DNA of 11,635 bases, taken from assembly GCA_900321945.1 (NCBI GenBank), contig ONXY01000165.1, positions 1 to 11,635 on the forward strand, given 5' to 3'. The notes beneath the pieces were generated by a model. That model worked only from the letters and a program-made list of their open reading frames with translations, had not been told where the DNA came from and did not search any database. Origin of the DNA: an uncultured Eubacteriales bacterium. GTDB lineage: Bacteria > Bacillota_A > Clostridia > Christensenellales > Aristaeellaceae. Both the position numbers and the translations under genes were made by a program. The stretch's first letter is position 1, and the number at the start of each line of letters is the position of its first letter. Shown here piece after piece: positions 5,035 to 11,635 of the stretch.

Positions 5035-7233
5035 ATGGGCTGGTTTAACGAACAGATCAGGCAGCGCATGGAGAGCGACCGGAATATTCTGGAAGACTCT
5101 TTTTTCCGCATGGCCGGCGTGATCACGGACGGACGGAGACCGGACAGACCGGGGGACGGGAGACCGGGTTCGAGGGAAGCGCTGAACGATATTCTGAAAT
5201 ACTACCGGCTGCGGCCGGCGGAGATTCCGGAAAGCATAAAAGACCCGGATGAACAGCTGAAATACGTCCTCCGTCCGACGGGCCTGATGGTCCGGGAAGC
5301 GGAGCTGGAGGAAAACTGGCGGAAGGACGCCTGCGGCCCCATGCTTGGGTATATAAAGGAAACAGGAGCCGCCGCGGCGCTGATTCCGGACCCCGTATCC
5401 GGATACCGCTTCAGGGATCCCGCCACCGGCCGGAAACGCCGCGTGACCCGGAAGGCGGAGAGACTGTTTTCCCGGGAGGCGCTGTGCTTCTACCAGCCGC
5501 TTCCGATGAAAAAGCTGGGCGTTCGCGATCTGCTGGGGTACATGAAAAACAGCGTCACCCGCGGCGATATATTTCTGATTATCCTGGCGACCCTGGCGGC
5601 AGTGCTGCTGGGACTGATTGAGCCGCGGGTATACGGACTGATTACGGGAACCGTTCTGAAAACAGGGAACAAACGCCTTCTGGCCGGGGCGGCGTCGTTT
5701 CTGCTGGGCAGCGCCTTCGCCGCCCGGATGATCGACGTAATCAAAAACCTGCTGACGAAGCGGATATACATTAAAACGTCCCAGGCGGTTGAAGCCTCGA
5801 TGATGATGCGCATTCTGTCGCTGCCGGTCAGCTTCTTCCGCGGATTTTCCTCCGGCGAACTGGCCAACCGGGCTTCCGGCGTCACCTCCCTGTGCGACGT
5901 AATGGCCGACGGCATCCTGTCCGCGGGACTGGGCAGCCTGATGTCCCTCCTGTACGTGGGGCAGATCTTTCAGTTCGCGCCGGCGCTGGTCCGGCCCTCC
6001 ATCCTGGTTATCCTGGCCACCGCGGCGGTGAGCCTGATTTCAGCTTTCCTGCGGACCGGAATCTCCCGGGAGCGGATGAAACTTTCCGCGGAGGAGCAGG
6101 GGATGGGCTACGCCATCCTCAACGGCATCCAGAAAATCCGCCTTTCCGGTTCGGAAAAGCGGGCCTTCGCGCGGTGGGGCCGGCTTTACGCCAGGGGGGC
6201 GGAGCTGGATTACAATCCTCCCGCGCTGCTGAGGCTGAACAGCGTGATCACCACCGGGATCTCTCTGGCGGGCACGGTCGTACTGTATTATCTGGCGGTC
6301 AGAACCGGCGTGGCTGAGCATCAGTACTATGCTTTCAGCGCCGCCTACGGACGGGTCGTAGGCGCGTTCTCCGCCCTGACCGGCGTCGCGGCTTCCCTGA
6401 CGGCAGCCAGACCGGTGCTGGAGATGGCGGAGCCGATTCTGAGCGCGGAGCCGGAGGTGACCGCCGAAAAGCAGCCGGTCGGACAGATGAGCGGAAATAT
6501 CGAAATGAGTCACGTGTCTTTCCGCTACGACGAGGACAGCCCCTATATTCTGGAAAACCTGAGCCTGAGCATCCGGGCCGGGGAGTACGTCGCCATCGTG
6601 GGACGGACCGGCTGCGGAAAGTCCACGCTGGTCCGGCTGCTGCTGGGTTTTGAGAAGCCCGAGAAAGGCGCGGTCTACTACGACCGCCGCGAACTGAACA
6701 GTCTGGATCCGCGATCTCTCCGGAAGCATATCGGCACGGTCATACAGAACGGACAGCTGTTCCAGGGGGACATCTTCTCAAACATCACGCTTTCCGCGCC
6801 GCAGCTGACGCTGGAGGAAGCCTGGGAAGCGGCGGAAACTGCGGGCATCGCGCAGGATATCCGCGAAATGCCCATGGGGATGTACACTGTGATATCCGAA
6901 GGCCAGGGGGGCATCTCCGGCGGTCAGAAGCAGCGCCTGCTGATCGCCCGGGCCGTCGCGCCGAAGCCGAAAATCCTGATCTTTGACGAAGCGACCTCGG
7001 CGCTGGACAATAAAACGCAGAAGCAGGTGTCGGAGGCGCTGGACAGGCTGCGCTGCACCCGCGTCGTCATCGCCCACCGGCTGAGCACCATCCGGAACTG
7101 CGACCGCATCCTGGTCATGGATCACGGCGCCATCGCCGAGGAAGGAACCTACGAGGAGCTGATCGCGCGGAACGGCATTTTCGCGGGGCTCGTCGCGCGG
7201 CAGAGGCTGGATATCGACACAGAGGAAGCATAA
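5035..7233 (+). CDS. NHLM-type peptide exporter: second ABC permease / ATPase, degenerate peptidase-like N-terminus
   Basis: This 732-residue partner of the upstream peptidase-ABC protein probably forms a heterodimeric exporter with it. Residues 1-160 are the variable and degenerate N-terminal region typical of the second ABC protein of NHLM systems. It contains NWRKDACGPMLGY near 93-106 and GYRFRDPATG near 122-131. Cys100 is present but the His/Asp of a working C39 site cannot be identified. Membrane helices run from about 175 to 450. The ATPase domain has Walker A GRTGCGKST near 523, signature ISGGQKQRL near 627, Walker B ILIFDEATSALD near 646 and switch His in IAHRLS near 680. The start is ATG 5035, with CGGAGG about 8 bases upstream. 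The gene lies 50 bases after the first ABC gene, across the 10-base repeat, and is followed 18 bases later by a strong terminator. Both ATPase sites of the pair look catalytically competent. Confidence 0.93.
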   Translation: MGWFNEQIRQRMESDRNILEDSFFRMAGVITDGRRPDRPGDGRPGSREALNDILKYYRLRPAEIPESIKDPDEQLKYVLRPTGLMVREAELEENWRKDACGPMLGYIKETGAAAALIPDPVSGYRFRDPATGRKRRVTRKAERLFSREALCFYQPLPMKKLGVRDLLGYMKNSVTRGDIFLIILATLAAVLLGLIEPRVYGLITGTVLKTGNKRLLAGAASFLLGSAFAARMIDVIKNLLTKRIYIKTSQAVEASMMMRILSLPVSFFRGFSSGELANRASGVTSLCDVMADGILSAGLGSLMSLLYVGQIFQFAPALVRPSILVILATAAVSLISAFLRTGISRERMKLSAEEQGMGYAILNGIQKIRLSGSEKRAFARWGRLYARGAELDYNPPALLRLNSVITTGISLAGTVVLYYLAVRTGVAEHQYYAFSAAYGRVVGAFSALTGVAASLTAARPVLEMAEPILSAEPEVTAEKQPVGQMSGNIEMSHVSFRYDEDSPYILENLSLSIRAGEYVAIVGRTGCGKSTLVRLLLGFEKPEKGAVYYDRRELNSLDPRSLRKHIGTVIQNGQLFQGDIFSNITLSAPQLTLEEAWEAAETAGIAQDIREMPMGMYTVISEGQGGISGGQKQRLLIARAVAPKPKILIFDEATSALDNKTQKQVSEALDRLRCTRVVIAHRLSTIRNCDRILVMDHGAIAEEGTYEELIARNGIFAGLVARQRLDIDTEEA

Positions 7234-7251
7234 CCGGAATGCCGAAGACAG

Positions 7252-7316
7252 AAAAAGAGGCCGTCCCCGGGATGATATCACTTCAGTGATCGTCCCGGAG
7301 ACGGCCTCTTCTTTTT
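7252..7316. terminator. Bidirectional intrinsic terminator after the exporter operon
   Basis: AAGAGGCCGTC (7255-7265) pairs with GACGGCCTCTT (7300-7310). The inner arms CCGGGA (7267-7272) and TCCCGG (7293-7298) and a tip ATCAC-TTCA-GTGAT lengthen the stem. The + side ends in TTCTTTTT (7309-7316) and the - side in an A-run (7252-7256) that gives a T-run on the opposite strand. It therefore can stop transcription both from the exporter and from anything coming from the right. The transposase relic's frame runs into the right arm. Confidence 0.93.
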
Positions 7317-7559
7317 CCGGCGGAAATCCCCCCCTGTCCGATTTGTCAGTTGATGATACAGGCTATATCCGAGGCACCCAGCTTCATAGCCGCATAAAAT
7401 ACCGCATTCTTTATTGTGAACTCCAAGCCGCTCTTTCAGCCGGTTGATGAAGTGAACCACAAGCTTATAATCCGGTTCAATTTGAATCTGAGCCAGCACA
7501 TTCTCTTCCTCACCGAGGATCGGTTCATCCAGCATCTGACAGTATACGGGTAAATCCAC
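7278..7559 (-). pseudogene. Truncated IS110-family transposase relic (N-terminal part only)
   Basis: The - strand frame has a GTG at 7559 and is open back to a TGA near 7583. Residues about 26-72 (IEPDYKLVVHFINRLKERLG, then CGYEAGCLGYSLYHQLT) match the N-terminal RuvC-like DEDD domain of IS110-family transposases, which usually carry CGYEAGCLGYxLYHQL. The Asp of SVDL and the Glu of CGYEAG fit the first two catalytic acids. Recognisable homology stops at about 7338. Beyond this the frame reads into the exporter terminator and ends at 7278-7280. Full-length enzymes are roughly 330-400 residues, so about 80% is missing, including the Tnp20 domain and its catalytic Ser. This stretch has lower GC than its neighbours, consistent with acquired DNA. 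It cannot transpose. Confidence 0.78.
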
Positions 7560-7701
7560 GCTGCCGCAAATGCGGGGGTCACTTCATATTATCTAAAATA
7601 CAAGAATAACCGAACCGGGACACAGCTTGTTCTACCGGCGGCGGACGCGGGCGGCAATACGTCCGCTTTCTCCGGAAAGATGCGTAAATTGCTGAATTTT
7701 C

Positions 7702-7730
7702 TTGCCAAACACGCCCGGTTTTGGTAAAAT
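7702..7730 (+). promoter_or_regulatory. Sigma-70-type promoter of the ATP synthase operon
   Basis: A -35 box TTGCCA (7702-7707), a 17-base spacer and a -10 box TAAAAT (7725-7730) with an extended -10 TG (7722-7723) lie just upstream of atpI. Transcription should start near 7737, giving a leader of about 25 bases with a ribosome binding site GGGGAGG (7749-7755). No other equally good promoter is visible between the exporter terminator and the end of the window. Confidence 0.85.
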
Positions 7731-7762
7731 AAAACATCAACAATCAGCGGGGAGGCGTACCC

Positions 7763-8218
7763 ATGGCAAAGCTGAATCCGACGGTCAGGAAGGAGACGGC
7801 TTATATCGCGGCGTGGGTGCTGATCCTTTCCGTTATCATGGAGGCCGTTTTTCTGCTGCTGAGGCGGTGGGAAATGCCGGTATTGACCGGGAACCTGACC
7901 GGCGGGATTCTGGCCGCGGCGAACTTCCTGCTGCTGGGCATCACGGTGGCGGGCGCGGCGGGCGGGCCGCCGGAAAAGGTGGCGATGAAGGTCCGGTCCT
8001 CCATGACTGCGAGGATGCTGGGCATGGCGGCCGTATGCGCCTTCGCCGTGGGCGTCCTGCACACGAACGTTTACGCGACGCTTCTTCCCCTGCTCTTCCC
8101 GAGAATCGGCATCGCCTTCCGGCCGCTGATCGACAGAAAGCGCGGAAAGAACAACCCGGACGCGGAGGGCAGGAACCCGGCCGTTCCGGACCCGGAAGGA
8201 AGTGACCTGCTTGACTGA
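7763..8218 (+). CDS. atpI: ATP synthase subunit I (AtpI), assembly factor
   Basis: This 151-residue membrane protein is the first gene of the atp operon. AtpI proteins help assemble the c-ring of F-type ATP synthase. Four hydrophobic segments are seen at about 13-35, 42-66, 81-100 and 103-122, followed by a charged, Pro/Gly-rich cytoplasmic tail (about 127-151). There is little sequence conservation in this family, so the call rests on the four-helix pattern, length and position directly before atpB. ATG 7763 has GGGGAGG with a 7-base spacing and follows the promoter at 7702-7730. Its end overlaps the likely TTG start of atpB. Confidence 0.85.
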   Translation: MAKLNPTVRKETAYIAAWVLILSVIMEAVFLLLRRWEMPVLTGNLTGGILAAANFLLLGITVAGAAGGPPEKVAMKVRSSMTARMLGMAAVCAFAVGVLHTNVYATLLPLLFPRIGIAFRPLIDRKRGKNNPDAEGRNPAVPDPEGSDLLD

Positions 8219-9134
8219 AGAAAAACGCGCGGCAAGCCGCCGGTTCCGTACGACGGACAGGCTTCTTGTGGCGCTGATGGTTCTTCCGCTTCTGTGCTGT
8301 CTCGTTCTGAAGGTGCTGTTTACGCCGGAAAGCGAGGGAGTGGACATCTCCGGAGCCATGATTTACCTGACCGTAAAGGGCTTCCCGGTGCAGGATCTTG
8401 TGATCACCGAATCCCAGATCAACAGCTGGGCGGTCATGCTCACGGTCCTGGGGCTGTGCCTCTGGCTGACCCACGGGCTGACGGAACGGGCGGAAACGAA
8501 ACGCCAGCTGGCGGCCGAATGGATCGTGGAGAAGTGCGAGGGCCTGGTGAACGCCAACATGGGAGAACGGTACGCCGGGTACGAGTACCTGGTCGCCGCC
8601 ATCATGGCGCTGTCCGCGCTGTCCAGCCTCAGCTGCCTGATCGGGCTCTTCGCCCCGACGGGGGATGTGAACGTGACGGCCGGATGGGCGATCCTGGTAT
8701 TCGCCCTGGTAACGTACACGAAGCTGCAGGGCGGCTTCCTGAACTACCTGAAGGGCTTCACGGAGCCGATTCCGGTCTTCACCCCGATGAACTTCATCAG
8801 CGAGTTTTCCCTGCCGGTCAGCATGGCCTTCCGTCATTACGGCAACGTCATGAGCGGAGCCGTCATCGCGGCCCTGATCGGAACCGCGCTGCGGGGGCTG
8901 AGCAGGACCGTGCTGGGGTGGATCCCGGTGATCGGAAAGATCCCGCTGCTGCAGATCGGTCTGCCGGCAGTCCTGAGCATCTATTTCGACGTGTTCAGCG
9001 GGCTGATGCAGGCGTTCATTTTCGCCATGCTGACGATGCTGAACGTTTCCGGGTCCTTCCCCCAGGAAGCCTGGGAGAAGCGGCAGGCGAAGAAGGAAGC
9101 CCGGAAACGGCGGGCCGCCGTGTCAAAAGCGTAA
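8211..9134 (+). CDS. atpB: F-type ATP synthase subunit a
   Basis: Subunit a forms the ion half-channels against the c-ring. The protein has 307 residues with hydrophobic segments near 17-37, 70-87, 122-143, 149-171, 212-233 and 243-270. The catalytic Arg is Arg208 in LPVSMAFRHYGNVMSG, equivalent to Arg210 of E. coli, which sits in LRLFGN there. FRHYGN is a variant of that motif, and the E. coli Glu219 position is not an acid here. The C-terminal ~25 residues are a basic tail (KRQAKKEARKRRAA). I chose TTG 8211 because AAGGA lies 10 bases upstream and the start overlaps the atpI end. GTG 8202 is in frame but has its Shine-Dalgarno sequence only one base away. The stop is followed by a hairpin before atpE. 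Confidence 0.94.
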   Translation: MTEEKRAASRRFRTTDRLLVALMVLPLLCCLVLKVLFTPESEGVDISGAMIYLTVKGFPVQDLVITESQINSWAVMLTVLGLCLWLTHGLTERAETKRQLAAEWIVEKCEGLVNANMGERYAGYEYLVAAIMALSALSSLSCLIGLFAPTGDVNVTAGWAILVFALVTYTKLQGGFLNYLKGFTEPIPVFTPMNFISEFSLPVSMAFRHYGNVMSGAVIAALIGTALRGLSRTVLGWIPVIGKIPLLQIGLPAVLSIYFDVFSGLMQAFIFAMLTMLNVSGSFPQEAWEKRQAKKEARKRRAAVSKA

Positions 9135-9143
9135 AGGAAAACC

Positions 9144-9176
9144 GCCGGCCCGCATCCGGACGGAAACCGGGCCGGC
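9144..9176 (+). promoter_or_regulatory. Intercistronic hairpin before atpE
   Basis: GCCGGCCCG (9144-9152) and CGGGCCGGC (9168-9176) form a perfect 9-bp stem with a 15-base loop. It lies between atpB and atpE, 17 bases before the atpE ribosome binding site, with no T-run. It may act as an mRNA-stability or processing element for the abundant c subunit. That role is inference from position. Confidence 0.55.
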
Positions 9177-9207
9177 CTATCCCAAAGAAAAACAGGAGGA
9201 AAAGAAA

Positions 9208-9501
9208 ATGGTTGAACTGGCAATGGGTATCATGTTGGGACTGTGCGGCGTGGGCGCCGGCATCGCGCTGATCGCGGGTATCGGCCCGGGTATCGGCGAA
9301 GGCCAGGCGGTGGCCGCGGCCTGCGAGGCGATCGGACGGCAGCCTGAGGCGAAGTCCGACGTGACCAGCACCATGATCATGGGCTGCGCCATCGCGGAGA
9401 CGACCGGTCTGTACGGCCTGATCATCGGTATTCTGCTGATCTTCGTGGCGCCCGGCATTTTCTCCGGCGTGCTGAAGGAGACGGTTCTGGCTCTGAAGTA
9501 A
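9208..9501 (+). CDS. atpE: F-type ATP synthase subunit c, two-carboxylate ion site
   Basis: The c subunit, 97 residues, forms the rotor ring. It has two membrane hairpin helices (about 4-38 and 53-82) joined by the polar loop GRQPEAKSD (43-51), which contacts the central stalk. The ion-carrying Glu is Glu64 in AIAETTGLYG. A second acid, Glu31, in GPGIGEGQ, occupies the position of Ilyobacter Gln32. With Thr65, Thr66 and Tyr69 this resembles the Na+-binding type of c subunit, and the Glu/Glu pair matches the two-carboxylate arrangement known from Fusobacterium nucleatum. The start is ATG 9208, with AGGAGG about 6 bases upstream in an A-rich leader, an excellent ribosome binding site in keeping with the need for many copies. 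The C-terminal KETVLALK is a short extension. Confidence 0.97.
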   Translation: MVELAMGIMLGLCGVGAGIALIAGIGPGIGEGQAVAAACEAIGRQPEAKSDVTSTMIMGCAIAETTGLYGLIIGILLIFVAPGIFSGVLKETVLALK

Positions 9502-9551
9502 GGATTGCCTTCGCCCGGCCCGGCCGGGATCCGGAAGAGGAGAAGCGAAAG

Positions 9552-10043
9552 ATGCAGTCACTGAGCATTATTTCTGTCAATTTCTGGCAGATTGTCATTT
9601 CCTTTGCCAATCTGGCGATTCTGACCTGGATTGTGAAGAAGTTTCTTTTCAAGCCGGTGAAGAAAATGATGGACGCCCGGCGGGAGAGCATCGACTCCGC
9701 CTATGCCCGGGCCGAAAAGGCGGAGGAGGAGGCGGAGGAGCACCGGCAGAACTATGCCGCCGCCATGGCCGCCGCCCGCCAGACGACGGACCACATGATT
9801 TCCCAGGCGGCCCGGGACGCCGAGCGCCGCGGCGCGGAGATCGAGAACGAGGCCCGGGAGCGCGCGCAGGAGATCGTGAAACAGGCGGAGGCGGACGCGC
9901 TGCTGGAGAAGAAGAAGGCGGAGGACGACATCCGGAAGGAGATCGCCGACGTCTCCACGCAGCTGACCGAAAAGCTTCTGGAGAGGGAAATCAGGCCGGA
10001 GGACCACCGCGGGCTGATCGATTCCTTCCTGCAGGAGCTGTAA
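9552..10043 (+). CDS. atpF: F-type ATP synthase subunit b
   Basis: Subunit b is the peripheral stalk, 163 residues. It has one N-terminal membrane helix (about 9-30, NFWQIVISFANLAILTWIV) followed by FKPVKKMMDARRESI and a long charged, Ala/Glu/Arg-rich coiled coil (about 38-150). The C-terminal part contacts the delta subunit in this family. ATG 9552 has GGAAGAGGAG about 10 bases upstream. It is 50 bases after atpE and 81 bases before atpH. Length and shape are normal for the family, and a single b gene is seen, as usual for heterotrophs. Confidence 0.96.
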   Translation: MQSLSIISVNFWQIVISFANLAILTWIVKKFLFKPVKKMMDARRESIDSAYARAEKAEEEAEEHRQNYAAAMAAARQTTDHMISQAARDAERRGAEIENEARERAQEIVKQAEADALLEKKKAEDDIRKEIADVSTQLTEKLLEREIRPEDHRGLIDSFLQEL

Positions 10044-10068
10044 CATACTGATCGACGGACGAGGCACG

Positions 10069-10102
10069 CCGCGCGGACGGAACGGTTCGCGGATCCGCGC
10101 GG
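10069..10102 (+). other. Possible intercistronic stem-loop between atpF and atpH
   Basis: CCGCGCGG at 10069-10076 and again at 10095-10102 can pair because the word is self-complementary. The overlapping CGCGGATCCGCG (10089-10100) is itself a 12-base palindrome. The structure lies in the 81-base gap between atpF and atpH. GC-rich words of this kind arise often by chance here, so significance is uncertain. Confidence 0.3.
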
Positions 10103-10124
10103 AAACGGCGAGAGGTCGGGGACG

Positions 10125-10655
10125 ATGACACATACGAGCAGGGAATACGCCGAGGCGCTGTTCAGCCTGGCGTACGAGGCCGGTCAGACGGAGGCTTATG
10201 CCGACGGGCTGACGCTGGTGGAGGAGCAGCTGGAGGAAAACCCCGGCTTTCCGGATCTGCTGGCGAGTCCCGCCGTCTCCCGGGAAGAGCGGATGGACGC
10301 CCTGAGCAGAGCTTTCGGCGACCGGATTCCGCTGCCCGAGCTGATTCTGCTGCGGATGATGGTATCCCGGGGACACGCCCGGCGGCTGCGGGAGATGATC
10401 AGCTGCTTCCGGGAGCTGGCCAGGGAGCGCCGGGGAGAAAGCACGGCGCGGGTGACCAGCGCGGTGGCCCTGACGGAGGACGAGGCGGAAAGACTGCGGG
10501 CGAAGCTGGAGGAACGCTTCGGCAGAAGGATGATTCTTGAATGCGCCGTGGATCCGGCCCTGCTGGGCGGGATCCGGGTGGAGACGGAGGGACGGGTGCT
10601 GGACGGCAGTCTGAGAACCCGCCTGCAAGAGATCAAGGAAGTGATGGATTCATGA
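10125..10655 (+). CDS. atpH: F-type ATP synthase subunit delta
   Basis: This 176-residue protein connects the peripheral stalk to the top of the alpha3beta3 head. The N-terminal helical domain (about 3-105) begins [16 protein letters not shown], close to the family pattern RYAxALFxLAxE. The C-terminal domain ends in the family signature [20 protein letters not shown] (about 142-161). ATG 10125 has a weak ribosome binding site (GAGAGG at 10110-10115, and GGGGA at 10118-10122 too close). Its stop overlaps the atpA start as ATGA (10652-10655), so the two are probably translationally coupled. Confidence 0.96.
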   Translation: MTHTSREYAEALFSLAYEAGQTEAYADGLTLVEEQLEENPGFPDLLASPAVSREERMDALSRAFGDRIPLPELILLRMMVSRGHARRLREMISCFRELARERRGESTARVTSAVALTEDEAERLRAKLEERFGRRMILECAVDPALLGGIRVETEGRVLDGSLRTRLQEIKEVMDS

Positions 10656-11635
10656 GCTCAAAGGCCGGAGAGATCAGCAGTATCATCAAAGAGCAGATCC
10701 GGCAGTACGAAAACCGGATCGAAATGAAGGAAAACGGCACGGTCATTACCGTGGGCGACGGCATCGCCACGGTTTACGGGCTGCGCTCCTGCATGGCCAA
10801 CGAACTGCTCCGCTTTGAGGACGGCAGCTTCGGCGTGGCCCAGAACCTGGAGGAGGAAACGGTGTCCGTGGCCATCCTCAGCGACAGGGACGATATCCAC
10901 GAGGGTTCCGCGGTCTACCGCAGCGGGGAACCGCTGAGCGTGCCGGTGGGCGAGGGCCTGCTGGGCCGGGTGGTGAACGCGCTGGGCGAGCCCATCGACG
11001 GAAAGGGCCCCGTCCGCTCGGAGACGACCCGTCCCATCGAGTCCCCCGCGCCCGGAATCATTGAGCGGAAGAGCGTATCCGTTCCCCTGCAGACCGGAAT
11101 TGTGGCCATCGACAGCATGATTCCCATCGGCCGGGGCCAGCGCGAGCTGATCATCGGCGACAGGCAGACCGGAAAGACGACCATCGCCGTGGACACGATC
11201 CTGAACCAGCGGGAGAGCGGCGTGATCTGCATCTACGTGGCCATCGGCCAGAAGCGCACCTCGGTGGTTCAGATCGCCCAGGAGCTGAGCCGGGCGGGCG
11301 CCATGCCCTACACGATCATCGTTTCCGCCTCGGCCGCGGAAAGCGCGCCGCTGCAGTATATCGCTCCCTATTCCGGCTGCGCGATGGCGGAGTATTTCCG
11401 GGCGAAGGGACGGGACGTGCTGATTATCTACGACGACCTGAGCAAGCACGCGGTGGCCTACCGGGCGCTGAGCCTGCTGATCCGCAGGCCTCCGGGACGG
11501 GAAGCCTATCCCGGAGACGTCTTCTACCTTCACAGCCGCCTGCTGGAACGCGCGGCCTGCGTGGCTCCGGAATACGGCGGAGGTTCCATTACCGCCCTGC
11601 CGATTATTGAGACCCAGGCGGGCGACGTTTCCGCC
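10652..11635 (+). CDS. atpA: F-type ATP synthase subunit alpha, 3'-truncated by window edge
   Basis: 328 codons are visible of a usual ~500. Subunit alpha holds the non-catalytic nucleotide sites of the F1 head. The N-terminal beta-barrel (about 25-95) includes [11 protein letters not shown]. The P-loop is GDRQTGKT (169-176), the same position as in E. coli, and [17 protein letters not shown] (about 260-276) contains the Walker B Asp. [20 protein letters not shown] and [17 protein letters not shown] are standard. The frame starts at ATG 10652, overlapping the atpH stop, with GGAAG about 14-18 bases upstream. The conserved Arg finger (SVSRVGG in relatives) would lie beyond the window. It remains open to base 11635. 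Confidence 0.98.
   Translation, partial: MSSKAGEISSIIKEQIRQYENRIEMKENGTVITVGDGIATVYGLRSCMANELLRFEDGSFGVAQNLEEETVSVAILSDRDDIHEGSAVYRSGEPLSVPVGEGLLGRVVNALGEPIDGKGPVRSETTRPIESPAPGIIERKSVSVPLQTGIVAIDSMIPIGRGQRELIIGDRQTGKTTIAVDTILNQRESGVICIYVAIGQKRTSVVQIAQELSRAGAMPYTIIVSASAAESAPLQYIAPYSGCAMAEYFRAKGRDVLIIYDDLSKHAVAYRALSLLIRRPPGREAYPGDVFYLHSRLLERAACVAPEYGGGSITALPIIETQAGDVSA

Noticed and set aside
7641..7666. GCGGACG/CGTCCGC stem followed by TTTCT as a second terminator
   Set aside because: It has a stem of only 7 bp, a 12-base loop and a short T-run. The long terminator at 7252-7316 already serves the exporter.
1..11635. CRISPR array, tRNA or rRNA genes
   Set aside because: No regularly spaced direct repeats of 24-40 bases, and no cloverleaf or rRNA-like stretches were seen. 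The only short tandem repeats are the 10-base and 18-base ones listed.

Overview
This window looks like a piece of chromosome from a GC-rich anaerobic member of the Clostridia, probably from a gut or rumen (inference). The grounds are strong G/C-ending codon use, Firmicutes-style AGGAGG ribosome binding sites, an atpIBEFHA gene order, and a peptide-export locus of the NHLM/NHLP type that is common in such bacteria. All protein-coding genes except one transposase relic are on the + strand.

Layout. (a) 1-762 is the 3' part of an unrecognised acidic protein, followed by a perfect GC-rich hairpin (809-840). (b) 970-2269 holds a partner-switching regulatory group: a STAS-domain anti-sigma-factor-antagonist-like protein, a 201-residue protein resembling a degenerate RsbW/SpoIIAB-type ATPase, and a 97-codon ORF whose last ~26 residues match the end of a SpoIIE/RsbU-type PP2C phosphatase, with almost all of the phosphatase missing. 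(c) 2313-7233 is a three-gene NHLM-type peptide exporter: a very short membrane-fusion-like protein, a C39 peptidase/permease/ATPase, and a second permease/ATPase with a peptidase-like but degenerate N-terminus. A strong bidirectional terminator (7252-7316) closes it. (d) 7278-7582 on the - strand carries a truncated relic of an IS110-family transposase in a stretch of lower GC. (e) From a clear sigma-70-type promoter (7702-7730) to the window end runs the F-type ATP synthase operon: atpI, atpB (a), atpE (c), atpF (b), atpH (delta) and the first 328 codons of atpA (alpha).

How it fits together. The exporter should cleave a double-glycine-type leader from a small peptide and move that peptide across the membrane, using two ABC half-transporters and a short membrane accessory protein. 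No precursor peptide or modification enzyme is visible, so the substrate must lie outside the window or be absent. The partner-switch genes sit directly upstream in the same orientation and may regulate the exporter, but the phosphatase has collapsed and the kinase-like protein lacks the usual ATP-binding residues. The module is therefore either decayed or rewired to work without phospho-cycling. The ATP synthase is a separate transcription unit. Its c subunit has a two-carboxylate ion site (Glu31, Glu64, with Thr65/Thr66/Tyr69) that suggests Na+ coupling.
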